38,470 nucleotides of DNA. It comes from Bacteroidaceae bacterium (GTDB lineage: Bacteria > Bacteroidota > Bacteroidia > Bacteroidales > Bacteroidaceae). Location: assembly GCA_024401055.1 (NCBI GenBank), contig JAKSLT010000019.1, positions 1 through 38,470 on the forward strand. The letters are read 5' to 3'. The position numbers and the translations under genes are program-made. Below are positions 1-9,151 of the stretch, piece by piece. The notes beneath the pieces are model-generated. The model searched no databases. It was given only the letters and a program-made list of their open reading frames with translations, and was not told the DNA's origin. Position 1 is the stretch's first letter, and each line of letters opens with the position of its first letter.

Positions 1-296
1 ACAAGCTCAACGGCGACGGCACCAAGTTCGGCATCACCACCGACGCCGGCAAGGTCACCGCCTTCCGCGGCTACATCGACGCCCCCGCCGCTGCTGCCGC
101 CAAGAGCCTCGCCTTCTCGCTGGAGAAAGCACCCGAGGGTATTGAAGGACACCTTTCGCCTACGGGACGAAAGGAGACAACAGACAACAGACAACTGTCA
201 ACTCCCTACGACCTCAACGGCCGTCAGCACGGCAGCCTTACCCTCCAGCGCGGACAAACATACATCATCAACGGCCAAAAGACAATAATACGATGA
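1..296 (+). CDS. C-terminal end of an M60-like secreted peptidase (partial, enters from the left)
   Basis: Only the last ~97 residues are present; the reading frame enters from upstream. Bases 1-227 match bases 6205-6431 inside the complete peptidase gene with one visible mismatch (position 196), so this is the end of a recently duplicated or gene-converted paralog. Beyond base 227 the copies diverge but keep the same type of tail, '...LQRGQTYIINGQK...', common at the C-terminus of secreted Prevotella-type proteins and possibly a secretion or sorting signal (inference). Just before the tail lies an in-frame run from the dispersed 'acgaaaggagacaacagaca' repeat. The stop codon TGA (294-296) overlaps the start of the next small ORF. 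The catalytic region lies outside the window, so the M60 label rests on the paralog. Confidence 0.8.
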   Translation, partial: KLNGDGTKFGITTDAGKVTAFRGYIDAPAAAAAKSLAFSLEKAPEGIEGHLSPTGRKETTDNRQLSTPYDLNGRQHGSLTLQRGQTYIINGQKTIIR

Positions 297-454
297 AGAA
301 ATACACAATCCCCCGCAGTCACCCCATAGACCTTTACGGCGAGAGCCCCCTGCTCGACATCAGCATCGAAATCGACCCCGACGAAGACGTGGACGACGAC
401 GACAAGACCCGCCGCCGCAACTACGCCCTCTGGGACGTGTGGGAAGAGAATTGA
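293..454 (+). CDS. Small acidic protein, overlapping the peptidase stop (copy 1)
   Basis: A 53-residue ORF starting MKKYTIPRSH and ending DVWEEN. Its ATG overlaps the upstream peptidase stop (ATGA), which suggests translational coupling. It has no signal peptide or membrane segment. The middle is strongly acidic (DPDEDVDDDDKT), followed by RRR and an aromatic/acidic end. It is paralogous to the ORF at 6509-6667: both share 'ISIEID/MSIEID', then E-x-VD-x-DDKT-x-R, then a VWDE/VWEE-like end, and both sit in the same overlap with an M60-like peptidase. Conservation of protein pattern, despite clear nucleotide divergence, supports a real gene. Function unknown; a partner or regulator of the peptidase is a guess from position only. 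Confidence 0.6.
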   Translation: MKKYTIPRSHPIDLYGESPLLDISIEIDPDEDVDDDDKTRRRNYALWDVWEEN

Positions 455-584
455 AGGACAACCCTCGCCTGCGGGACGAAAGGAGACAGCAGACAGCAGA
501 CACCCTTCGCCTGCGGGACGAAAGGAGACAGCAGACAGCAGACACCCCTCGCCTGCGGGACGAAAAGAGACAAAAAATAAAAAA
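455..584 (+). repeat. Three tandem ~42-bp repeats upstream of the peptidase
   Basis: Three near-identical units begin near 461, 502 and 544, each containing 'cgcctgcgggacgaaaggag' followed by 'acagcagacagcagac'. A close variant of the same unit lies inside the coding ends of both peptidase genes (about 148-200 and 6352-6404), so the unit exists in coding and noncoding form. The short spacer holds no other gene and no clear promoter. Confidence 0.85.
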
Positions 585-3500
585 ATGAAACGAATACATA
601 CATTGTTCGCCCTCCTGAGCCTCGTGAGCGCGGTGGCATGGGCAGACATTACGCTCGACCTTACAAAGACATATTACATACAGGCCGTCAATGGCGGCGC
701 GTATGTGAAGCTCAACACCAGCGGCAATGCCACGCTGAGCGCTTCGCCCGAAACGGCGTTTGAGATTGCGGTTACCGAGGGGGGATATACCATCCACGCG
801 GACAACGGCTACCTTATCGGCTCGGGGTGGGACACGAAATGTTCCAGCGAGGCTAAAGCATGGACAATAGCGGAGACCGACCAGGGCTACCTCATCAGTC
901 AGGAGCACTCCACCTTGCACGGTAAACTGGGCTTCGACTCCAATGCGGCCGGCAGCCCGCTCTACTGCAATAAGGGCAACTTCTACTTCCAGTTTGTGGA
1001 TGCCAGCGTGCAGCGCGCCAAAGTTACATATATATATAATTTAGGCGCGCGCGAATGGTGCACGGAAGAGGTGCTTGAAATCGTGGGCAACACCGTGTCG
1101 GCCCCGCCTGCCAAAGCGTTCGCCACGCTTACTTACGACTCGAGCCTCACCGTAGCTGCCGACGGCACGACGACGGTGGAGGTGACCTGCACGCCCAACC
1201 TGCCCTTCACGGCTTTTGAGAGTGCTTCGGCCATCACGCAGTGGTATGCCTTCAGGGCGCACAACAACTCTTCTGCGACCCGCTGGATATACGACAACGC
1301 CGGTGCACTGGGCTTCCATCAAGGCGACCACCCGCAGACTGCGGACTATGCCTGGGGCTTCGTAGGCAACCTTATCGACGGCTTTGAGATTGTGAACAAG
1401 AAGAGCGGCCTCATCCTCTCCGATGAGAACCCCTGCACATTGGGCACGGCGCACAACCGGGTGACGCTCTGCCCGAGCAACGCCAACAGTGCAGGCTTCG
1501 CCATGAAGACCACGGGACAATACTACAACTACAACTCCAACAATGCCATTGTGCGCTGGGGCGATGCCGACAACGGCTCTACTTTCTTCGTGGAAGCCAT
1601 GACCGTGGAGGAACAAGGCTACACGGTGAGCATGACGGGCCTGCCCGATGACCTTCTGGCTGTGGCCACCATCAGCGTGGGCGGCCGGGACTACGGTCAG
1701 GGCGATGTCATCACGGGCGCACTGGGCGCGAATGACGTGGAGGTGAGTCCCATACCGGGCTATCACGGTGCAGTGAGCATCGAGGGTGAGACTCTCGTCG
1801 TGACCTACACAGTCCTTCAGCCGCGGAGCCTGAACGTGACGCTCACGCCGGCACGCGGCACCACGGTGACGAGCCTCAGTACGATACGCCTCGACTTCGG
1901 CGAGACGATGCCCCTCTTTGCCGAAGATATGGGCCTCACGGCCGAGCCTCCCGTGCTGACCAACGGCAACCAACAGGCTGAGCTGGTAAGTTTCACCGGC
2001 GAGCTTGACGAGAATATGAAAATCGTGGCCGTGGCCACCTTCGAGGAGGTGACGGCAGAGGGCAACTGGACCTTCAGCGTGCCCAGCGGCAACTTCTATT
2101 TCATCAATGACGACGGCGACATCGTGCCTGTGGCCACCATCACGGCAAACTATGCGATAGGCACGCCCGCAGAGCCCATCGTCATTACATATATCTACAA
2201 GAACGGGGAGACCGAATGGCTCCGCGAGGAACACTCCGTAGAAGTCGGTGCGAAATACCCCGAACTTAGGGCTATGCCCAGCGGCGTGAGCATCGCTGAC
2301 ATGCCTGTTAAGATTTTGAACGGCACTGTAAGCACAAGCGAGGAACTGGAAATTCAGGTAGGCGTTGACGAAACTTTCGACGTGCCCTTCTCCACCAGCT
2401 ACGAGAATGCCACCTGGCTCTATGCTACCGTCCATGGCAGCAACAAGTATTATTGGGGCTATGACAGTAGCAGCAAGCGCGTGAAGACAAACCAGCAAAG
2501 CTTCGGCTCCATCAAGGCCAACAATGCCTACAAGTGGGCTATCGTGGGCAACCCCATCACGGGCTTCAAACTGATGAACAAGGCCGCTGGATCCAGCATG
2601 ATTCTCACCAGCGCCTCCCCCAAGGATGACGGTAATACCGGAGGCAATACCTTCCCCGTCATGACCGCCAGCAACAACATACCCCAGGGCAACAACACCT
2701 ACTGGACGATTAACGCCTACAACGGTCCTGCCTACGGCTACCTTATCTCTCGCGACGGCGAAAGCATCAACCTCAACCGCCGCGGTGCCGACCTCGCCTA
2801 CTGGACAGGTACCGACGACGGTTCGCGTATAGGCTTCTTCCCCGTAGATGAAGCCATCGTCCCCGTTACCCCTCCCGCAGAAAACGGTAAGAGTTATCAG
2901 TACCGCAACTACCGCACGGGCTACATTATTACCAATGTCAGCGGCATGACTATCAGTCAGGCACGCAATGGCCGGTACCACTTGAGTAGCACCGGCAGCA
3001 TCACGAACACTCCTGCCGTGTTCTACGTTCCTACCGGCAACGAGAATTCACCTACGACCGTCTGGAGTTCCCTCTCCTCTTTCGCAGAGTGGATTTATGA
3101 GGAAGTGTCTGCCGGCACTGAAGAGATAGTGGAGTCCCCCGTCAACAGCCTCACCAGCGGTAAATACTATCGCCTGACAAGCTACATTGAGGAGGCTCGC
3201 AGCATTACTGACAGCAACAACAAACTCTTCGCCTACCCCACAGACCCTGACAACCCCTACAACAACATCTGGCTCTTCACCAAATCCGGCAGCAACTGGA
3301 CGATGAAGAACCTCTACTCCGGGAACTATGTGCAGTCAAGCAAGTCTGATGCAGCCTACACCACCGGCAACTCTGCCGCCACCATCGTGGTAACGGAAAA
3401 GGGTACAAAAGACGATGGCCGCAAATACTTCTTGCTGGCTCCCAGCAATGCCGCCACCGGATACTTCAACAACAGTAAGGGCAACCAGAGCTACAAGATA

Positions 3501-6500
3501 GTAAGTTGGGGGGACACCAATGACAACTCCAACTACTGGTATCTGGTACAGGTTGAGGTAACGCCCGAGATGATAGCCGCCGCAGCAGCCCTGAAGGTTG
3601 AAGATGATGCCAAGGCCGGTGTCATTGCACAGGCCGGAACCTACAACACCACGCTCCGCACCTATTTCTCCGACAACGCTTGCACCCAGCTGAAAAACAG
3701 TTACCAGACGATGACAGACGATGCGCTCCGCACCACTATCGGTTCTACCCTGCCCGATGTGCTCAAGGAGATGATTGTTTGCGTAAAGAATGACAAGTGG
3801 GACAGCAACGCTACCAAGAACTATTATGTCAAGGGCTTCCGCATCCACGACTACGACATCTACAGCGACCCCGGCGTTTGGAACAACATTACCAAAGTGG
3901 GCGGTTTCAGCAACCTCTACCACCCCACCGGTGTAACCTGCAAAAACGGCGAACTCCTTTATATTATGGTAGGCAGCGCTCCCAAGGACTCCGACGCCAA
4001 GCTGGAACTGGGCATCACGCCTGCAACTAACAATGGCCCTGCACAGACCGTAACCCTTCAGGAAGGCCTTAACATTGTGAAGGCCACCATTGAGGGCGAA
4101 GCCTTCATCCTCTATCGTTTGACCAACTCGGAGAAGTACCTGAAGGATTACCCCAACATCACCGTCCACATTGAAGGCGGTGAGGCCAGCGGCTGCTTCG
4201 ATATGCACAGAGGCATGACAAACAACGACTGGAACTTCCTCTGCTCCAACATGTTCACCAACAAGTACCTGCACCTTATGGCCGAAAACACCGCATTCTG
4301 CGTGGAGAGCGACCGTGTGCGCGGTGCTGGCAACATTACCGGCTCACTGAAAATCTGGGACTTTATCTTTATGGCACAGGAGCGCCTCATTGGCCACGAC
4401 GGTCAGTGGGACGGACGCTACAATCCCGTTGTCGTTGCCCGCGACCAGTACAGTGGCAACCCCAACTGGAGCGGTGTGAGTGCCAACTACTCCGGCATCT
4501 GGAAAGACGGCCTGCTCAACTACAATTCCCTGCTCAACGGCGACCGCTGGGTTATCTACCATGAAGAAGCCCACGGCCACCAGTATCCCATCAACCTGGC
4601 TGCCACCACTGAAAGTTCCAACAACGGCTTCGCTCAGATGGTCAACTTTGAGTTCGGCCTGACCTCGCGCCGCGCCGATGGCACCAAGACCCTCATGACC
4701 TTTAAGAATGACGGCCTCACTTGGGTAGATATCCTGCGTGGCGGCGAGGGTGCCAACCGTGGCAGGAAATACTACGAAGAGTCTCTCTGGTTGCAGAACC
4801 ACCTCTTCTATCAGTTGTATCTCTACTTCCACGTACAAGGCCACATGCCCGACTTCTGGCCCCGCCTTTGTGACAAGATGCGTGCAAATGGAGGCTTAAT
4901 AAAGAGCGCAAACGTAAATAACCCAACCCTCTATAGCAATGACTACCTCAAGTTTGCCAGAGCCTGCGCCGAGGTAAGTAAGACCGACCTCTACGAGTTC
5001 TTCGATGCCTATGGCTTCTTCGGCTACTACGACGACGTGTTTGTGGGCAACGATATTGAGACCTTCTATACACAGGATGTCGATGCCACGGCTGTTCGCT
5101 TTGTGGGCGACTACGGCAGATACTTTATGAAGATGCCCAAGAAGGGCAACCAAGCCGATGAGGATTACCTTGCTGAACTCAAGTCCTTCATGCACAGCCA
5201 GCCCAACAAGGCTCCTAACATTATGTTCATCGACGACCACATCAAGGAACGCACCGTGGCCGACTCCGCTTTCGCCGTAACCCTCGACCCCAGCCTGCTT
5301 GGCCAGCCCGTGAAGTTCTACGACAACGGCACAAAGAAGCAGGGCGACATCGGCGACTTCACCGACTTCAATGGCGTGAACCAAGCCAACAACATTGACT
5401 ACACCATCAGCGGCACCACCGTAACGGTGACAGGTTCAGGAATGGTGGGCATGAAGATTTACGATGAAAACGGCAATCTGAAATGTATCTATAACACCAC
5501 CAGCTTCACCGTTAAGGACGACATCGCCACCAAGTTGCAGAACGGCACCTACACCCTCGTAGCCGCCCTCGCCGACCAGACCAACCTCCCGCTGGCCAAG
5601 CCCGGCGTGGCCACCTGCGCCGTGGAACTCTACAACGGCACCGCCGACGACCACCAGACCTATCAGGCCAGCGACACCCAGATTAACGCCAACATCCCCT
5701 ACACCGCCAATAACGGCAAGGACTTCCCCACCCTCACCGAGAACGCCATCCTCCGTATCGACGCCGCCAACAACAACAGCCTGCCCCAGGCCTTCCGCTC
5801 GCGCGTGAATACTATATATAAGGTGGACGGCGAATGGGAGGCCCCCCACATCGTGCTCACCGACAAGAAGGACTACTACGCTCCCGAGGACTTCGTGGCC
5901 AACGAAGCCCACTACGAGCGCACCAACACCGCCGGCCTCAACTCCGTATGTATGCCCTTCAGCATCACCGCCGACCTCCTGCCCGAAGGCTCAAAGATTT
6001 ACGTGCTCTCCAACGTGGGCGAGACGGCACTGACCTTCACGGAGACGGACGCCACAGAGCCGGGCGAGTTCTGCCTCGTAGATTGCCCCGACGACACGCC
6101 GTGGAATATCAGCGTGCCCGAGGACAGCTACCTCACCGGCACCCCCGCCGACGATGCCAACAGCGTGGGCTCCTTCCAGAACGGCACCGTGGGCGCAGGC
6201 CACTACAAGCTCAACGGCGACGGCACCAAGTTCGGCATCACCACCGACGCCGGCAAGGTCACCGCCTTCCGCGGCTACATCGACGCCCCCGCCGCTGCTG
6301 CCGCCAAGAGCCTCGCCTTCTCGCTGGAGAAAGCACCCGAGGGTATTGAAGGACACCTTTCGCCTACGGGACGAAAGGAGACAACAGACAACAGACAACA
6401 GTCAACTCCCTACGACCTCAACGGCCGTCAGCTCTCCTCCTCCAAGGGAGGCCTCATCCTCCAGCGCGGCCAGACTTACATTATCAACGGTCAAAAGATG

Positions 6501-6512
6501 AAAGTACGATGA
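585..6512 (+). CDS. Large secreted M60-like (enhancin/mucinase-type) zinc metallopeptidase
   Basis: A 1975-residue protein with a signal peptide (MKRIHTLFALLSLVSAVAWA). The zinc site is HEEAHGHQ: H1326, E1327, H1330, with E1343 twelve residues on, fitting the M60/gluzincin pattern HExxHx(8-28)E. M60-like enzymes of gut bacteria cleave mucin-type glycoproteins, so an extracellular or surface glycoprotein target is likely but inferred. The N-terminal ~900 residues contain repeated lectin-like modules, for example segments starting WYAFRAHNNS and WLYATVHGSN. The C-terminal ~200 residues hold a beta-rich domain (LNSVCMPFSI...), then a repeat-derived insert (GRKETTDNRQQ) and the tail YDLNGRQ...QTYIINGQK. 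Its 3' region is nearly identical to the truncated upstream paralog. The start is the only ATG that keeps the signal peptide; it follows an A-rich stretch with no Shine-Dalgarno, usual in this phylum. Confidence 0.9.
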   Translation: MKRIHTLFALLSLVSAVAWADITLDLTKTYYIQAVNGGAYVKLNTSGNATLSASPETAFEIAVTEGGYTIHADNGYLIGSGWDTKCSSEAKAWTIAETDQGYLISQEHSTLHGKLGFDSNAAGSPLYCNKGNFYFQFVDASVQRAKVTYIYNLGAREWCTEEVLEIVGNTVSAPPAKAFATLTYDSSLTVAADGTTTVEVTCTPNLPFTAFESASAITQWYAFRAHNNSSATRWIYDNAGALGFHQGDHPQTADYAWGFVGNLIDGFEIVNKKSGLILSDENPCTLGTAHNRVTLCPSNANSAGFAMKTTGQYYNYNSNNAIVRWGDADNGSTFFVEAMTVEEQGYTVSMTGLPDDLLAVATISVGGRDYGQGDVITGALGANDVEVSPIPGYHGAVSIEGETLVVTYTVLQPRSLNVTLTPARGTTVTSLSTIRLDFGETMPLFAEDMGLTAEPPVLTNGNQQAELVSFTGELDENMKIVAVATFEEVTAEGNWTFSVPSGNFYFINDDGDIVPVATITANYAIGTPAEPIVITYIYKNGETEWLREEHSVEVGAKYPELRAMPSGVSIADMPVKILNGTVSTSEELEIQVGVDETFDVPFSTSYENATWLYATVHGSNKYYWGYDSSSKRVKTNQQSFGSIKANNAYKWAIVGNPITGFKLMNKAAGSSMILTSASPKDDGNTGGNTFPVMTASNNIPQGNNTYWTINAYNGPAYGYLISRDGESINLNRRGADLAYWTGTDDGSRIGFFPVDEAIVPVTPPAENGKSYQYRNYRTGYIITNVSGMTISQARNGRYHLSSTGSITNTPAVFYVPTGNENSPTTVWSSLSSFAEWIYEEVSAGTEEIVESPVNSLTSGKYYRLTSYIEEARSITDSNNKLFAYPTDPDNPYNNIWLFTKSGSNWTMKNLYSGNYVQSSKSDAAYTTGNSAATIVVTEKGTKDDGRKYFLLAPSNAATGYFNNSKGNQSYKIVSWGDTNDNSNYWYLVQVEVTPEMIAAAAALKVEDDAKAGVIAQAGTYNTTLRTYFSDNACTQLKNSYQTMTDDALRTTIGSTLPDVLKEMIVCVKNDKWDSNATKNYYVKGFRIHDYDIYSDPGVWNNITKVGGFSNLYHPTGVTCKNGELLYIMVGSAPKDSDAKLELGITPATNNGPAQTVTLQEGLNIVKATIEGEAFILYRLTNSEKYLKDYPNITVHIEGGEASGCFDMHRGMTNNDWNFLCSNMFTNKYLHLMAENTAFCVESDRVRGAGNITGSLKIWDFIFMAQERLIGHDGQWDGRYNPVVVARDQYSGNPNWSGVSANYSGIWKDGLLNYNSLLNGDRWVIYHEEAHGHQYPINLAATTESSNNGFAQMVNFEFGLTSRRADGTKTLMTFKNDGLTWVDILRGGEGANRGRKYYEESLWLQNHLFYQLYLYFHVQGHMPDFWPRLCDKMRANGGLIKSANVNNPTLYSNDYLKFARACAEVSKTDLYEFFDAYGFFGYYDDVFVGNDIETFYTQDVDATAVRFVGDYGRYFMKMPKKGNQADEDYLAELKSFMHSQPNKAPNIMFIDDHIKERTVADSAFAVTLDPSLLGQPVKFYDNGTKKQGDIGDFTDFNGVNQANNIDYTISGTTVTVTGSGMVGMKIYDENGNLKCIYNTTSFTVKDDIATKLQNGTYTLVAALADQTNLPLAKPGVATCAVELYNGTADDHQTYQASDTQINANIPYTANNGKDFPTLTENAILRIDAANNNSLPQAFRSRVNTIYKVDGEWEAPHIVLTDKKDYYAPEDFVANEAHYERTNTAGLNSVCMPFSITADLLPEGSKIYVLSNVGETALTFTETDATEPGEFCLVDCPDDTPWNISVPEDSYLTGTPADDANSVGSFQNGTVGAGHYKLNGDGTKFGITTDAGKVTAFRGYIDAPAAAAAKSLAFSLEKAPEGIEGHLSPTGRKETTDNRQQSTPYDLNGRQLSSSKGGLILQRGQTYIINGQKMKVR

Positions 6513-6667
6513 AGAGTTATATCAGTCCCGATTGTTACTGTGTTAAACTGCACGGCAAGTGTTCCATTCTTAACATGAGTATCGAAATCGATTCCGGCGA
6601 AAACGTTGACGCCGACGACAAGACGGCCCGGCAGTTCTTCTCCGTCTGGGACGAGGAGGATATGTAG
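6509..6667 (+). CDS. Small acidic protein, overlapping the peptidase stop (copy 2)
   Basis: A 52-residue ORF starting MKSYISPDCYCV and ending VWDEEDM. Like its paralog at 293-454, it begins in an ATGA overlap with the stop of the M60-like peptidase. Shared pattern: S-I-E-I-D, E-x-VD-x-DDKT-x-R, and a terminal VWDE. This copy has three cysteines (two as CYC) that copy 1 lacks. No export signal is seen. Two copies in the same place after two peptidase copies argue that the small gene is part of the duplicated unit. Function unknown. Confidence 0.6.
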   Translation: MKSYISPDCYCVKLHGKCSILNMSIEIDSGENVDADDKTARQFFSVWDEEDM

Positions 6668-6758
6668 GAATAGTTGCACTCGGAACTTCATCATCTCAGG
6701 CCCGACCTCCTGATGCAATCAATGCAAGAATAGCTTTTCAGGATGTACGCCACACATA

Positions 6759-6798
6759 AATAACGCCCGCCGTGTATGGAAGCACGGCGGGCGTTATT
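6759..6798. terminator. Bidirectional hairpin terminator
   Basis: A near-perfect stem of about 16 bp (aataacgcccgccgtg / cacggcgggcgttatt) with an 8-base loop lies between convergent genes: the peptidase unit (plus) and purM (minus). A-runs on one side and T's on the other let it serve both directions. Confidence 0.7.
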
Positions 6799-6859
6799 GC
6801 AAGCGAGGCAGGGGGACGTTCTCTGGAGGCTAGTGTCCGCTCTGCAGCCCCTTTCCGGA

Positions 6860-8029
6860 TTACTTATACTCGAACTCTCCGAACTGGCTTTTGATGGTGA
6901 GGCTGCGGGGGCCTTCTTCTATGTGGCCTACTACTTGGGCGGCGATGTTGAAGCTTTGGGCGATGTCTATTATCTGCGGGGCTTGTTCGGGGCGGACATA
7001 GACTTCGAGGCGGTGGCCCATGTTGAAGACGCGGTACATCTCGCTCCAGTCGGCGTGGCTCTCGTCGTGGATGAGGCGGAAGAGGGGCGGAAGGGGGAAC
7101 ATGTTGTCCTTGACGACGCGGCAGCGCGGGCCTACGAAATGGAGGACTTTGGTCTGCGCGCCGCCGGTGCAGTGTACCATGCCGTGTATCTCGCTGCGGG
7201 GCACGAGCTGGAGCATGCGGCGCACGAAGGGGGCGTAGGTGCGGGTGGGGGAGAGGACGAGGTGGCCGGCATCGACGGGGGCGTCGGGCACAGCGTCGGT
7301 GAGATGGCTGTGGCCGCTATACACGAGTTCCTGGGGCACGGCGTGGTCGTAGGTCTCGGGGTAGCGCTGGGCGAGGTATTTGGCGAATATGTCGTGGCGG
7401 GCGGAGGTGAGGCCGTTGGAGCCCATGCCGCCGTTGTAGGTGTCTTCGTAGGTGGCCTGTCCGAAGGAGGCGAGGCCTACGATGACGTCGCCGGGGCGGA
7501 TGTTGGCGTTGTCGATGACGTCGGCGCGGCGCATGCGGCAGGTGACGGTGCTGTCGACGATGACGGTGCGCACGAGGTCGCCCACGTCGGCGGTCTCGCC
7601 GCCGGTGGCGTGGATGCCGATGCCCATCCGGCGCATCCAGGCGAGGAGCTCGTCGGTGCCGTTGATGATGGCGCTGATGACTTCGCCGGGGATAAGCATC
7701 TTGTTGCGGCCGATGGTGGAGGACACGAGGATGTTATCGACGGCGCCTACGCAGAGGAGGTCGTCGGTGTTCATGATGAGGGCGTCCTGTGCGATGCCTT
7801 TCCATACGGAGAGGTCGCCGGTCTCGCGCCAGTAGGCGTAGGCGAGGGATGTCTTGGTTCCGGCGCCGTCGGCGTGCATGATGTTGCAGTATTGGGGGTC
7901 GCCGCCGAGGATGTCGGGGATGATTTTGCAGAAGGCTTGGGGGTAGAGGCCTTTGTCGATGTTCTTGATGGCGGCGTGTACGTCTTCTTTCATGGCGGAG
8001 ACGCCGCGTTGTATGTAGCGTTGGTCCAT
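6860..8029 (-). CDS. purM: Phosphoribosylformylglycinamidine cyclo-ligase (AIR synthase), Bacteroidota variant
   Basis: A 389-residue cytoplasmic protein of the PurM/AIR synthase family, which converts FGAM plus ATP to aminoimidazole ribonucleotide in purine synthesis. Visible motifs: HADGAGTKTSLA (residues ~52-63, equivalent to the DGVGTK loop of classical PurM), a DD-containing segment NTDDLLCVGA, GGETADVGD (the GGETAEMP-like loop), and IRPGDVIVGLASFG (the PGD-x-x-GL-x-S-x-G motif). It is longer and more divergent than the ~345-residue enterobacterial enzyme, as expected in Bacteroidales. It lies 33 bp downstream of the YitT-family gene on the same strand and probably shares its transcript. 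The 3' end faces the bidirectional terminator at 6759-6798. Confidence 0.85.
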   Translation of the reverse strand: MDQRYIQRGVSAMKEDVHAAIKNIDKGLYPQAFCKIIPDILGGDPQYCNIMHADGAGTKTSLAYAYWRETGDLSVWKGIAQDALIMNTDDLLCVGAVDNILVSSTIGRNKMLIPGEVISAIINGTDELLAWMRRMGIGIHATGGETADVGDLVRTVIVDSTVTCRMRRADVIDNANIRPGDVIVGLASFGQATYEDTYNGGMGSNGLTSARHDIFAKYLAQRYPETYDHAVPQELVYSGHSHLTDAVPDAPVDAGHLVLSPTRTYAPFVRRMLQLVPRSEIHGMVHCTGGAQTKVLHFVGPRCRVVKDNMFPLPPLFRLIHDESHADWSEMYRVFNMGHRLEVYVRPEQAPQIIDIAQSFNIAAQVVGHIEEGPRSLTIKSQFGEFEYK

Positions 8030-8062
8030 TCAGTTGATAGTTGATAGTTGATAGTTCACTTT

Positions 8063-9025
8063 TCACTCTGCCTCTATTTCTCCTTCCTTGGGCAGGGTTT
8101 TCCAGCCTTCGCCGTAGGTGTCGTAGGCGTCGGTGACGATGACGAAGGCGGTGGGGTCGGCTTCGCGCACTTTTCGCTTGACGACATCGACTTGCTTGTA
8201 GGGCACTACGATGCAGAGCATTTCTTTCGGGGCTCGGCTGTAGAGGCCGGTGGCGGGAATGATGGTGGCGGTGCGGTCGAGGGGGCCGAGGATGTAGTCG
8301 TGGAGGAGGGTGAGGTCTTTGTCGCTGATGACGAACATCATTTTGTCGTCCTTGGAGCCGCTGATGGTGCGGGCTACGACGACGGCGATGATGTATATGC
8401 TCAGGAGGGAATAGAGCATGAGGATGACGGGGGAGGTGGTCTTGCCGCCTTCGCCGGGGAGTATGCCGAGGGCTTGTGCCATGAAGATGCATAGGGCGGT
8501 GAAGACGATGGTGCCGTCCACGATGATGAGGCTGCGGGAGAAGCGTATGTGGGCGAACTTCTGCATTATCATGGCGACGATGTCGCTGCCGCCGCTGGTG
8601 GCTCCGGCTTTTACGACGATGCCGCAGCCTATGCCGATGAGTACGCTTCCCATTATTACGGCGAGGAGGAGGTGGTGCGTGAGGTCGAGGTTGCCGCCGA
8701 GCATTTGGGCGGGGTCGAGGGCGTGCAGGGCTTCGGTGCTGGGATAGATGAGCAGGGAGAGGCCGTTCATTATGAGGGGCGTGGTGAGCACGCTGGCGAG
8801 GGTCTTGGCGCCGAGCTTCCTGCCGAGCAGTACGGCGGAGAGGATGAGCAGGGGTATGTCGAAGATGTAGCCGAAGGTGCCTACCTGCACGGTGGGAAAC
8901 AGGGAGTGGAGCACGATGCTGCAGCCGTAGCTGCCGCCCGGCACGATGTTGTAGGGGTTGATGAAGAACACGAAGCCGGCACACATAACGGCGGTGCCGA
9001 CGAAGACGAGTATCCAGTTTTTCAT
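8063..9025 (-). CDS. YitT/DUF161-family integral membrane protein with DUF2179 tail
   Basis: A 320-residue protein beginning MKNWILVFVGTAVMCAGF. It has five or six hydrophobic segments over about the first 200 residues, including the family motif INPYNIVPGGSYG, then a soluble C-terminal domain of DUF2179 type (MMFVISDKD...YSRAPKEMLCIVV...FVIVTDAYDTYGEGW). YitT-family proteins sit in the inner membrane; their transport substrate is not established. An upstream in-frame start would add 27 residues (MPLLLFLPLN...), but MKNW gives the usual family N-terminus, so 9025 was chosen. The gene precedes purM with a 33-bp gap that contains three 'ttgatag' repeats. Confidence 0.85.
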   Translation of the reverse strand: MKNWILVFVGTAVMCAGFVFFINPYNIVPGGSYGCSIVLHSLFPTVQVGTFGYIFDIPLLILSAVLLGRKLGAKTLASVLTTPLIMNGLSLLIYPSTEALHALDPAQMLGGNLDLTHHLLLAVIMGSVLIGIGCGIVVKAGATSGGSDIVAMIMQKFAHIRFSRSLIIVDGTIVFTALCIFMAQALGILPGEGGKTTSPVILMLYSLLSIYIIAVVVARTISGSKDDKMMFVISDKDLTLLHDYILGPLDRTATIIPATGLYSRAPKEMLCIVVPYKQVDVVKRKVREADPTAFVIVTDAYDTYGEGWKTLPKEGEIEAE

Positions 9026-9151
9026 GGGGCGCAGACTTTTTGCGGGGGGGATGGTGTATAGGGAATCGCGGTATGGGTTAAGGGGGAGGAAAAGAAGGAG
9101 CGGCATGCAGAGGTTGGGTTGTGTGTGTGACCTGCTGCATGCCGCCTGGCG

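Noticed and set aside
224-649. Minus-strand frame with repeated SFRPAGEGCLLSAV
   Set aside because: A translation of the tandem 42-bp noncoding repeats; overlaps the real small ORF and the peptidase start.
1041-2981. Long minus-strand open frame (646 codons) opposite the M60-like peptidase
   Set aside because: It is the antisense shadow of a GC-rich gene with a clear signal peptide and zinc motif; its translation is rich in Val/Gly/Ala/His with no family motif.
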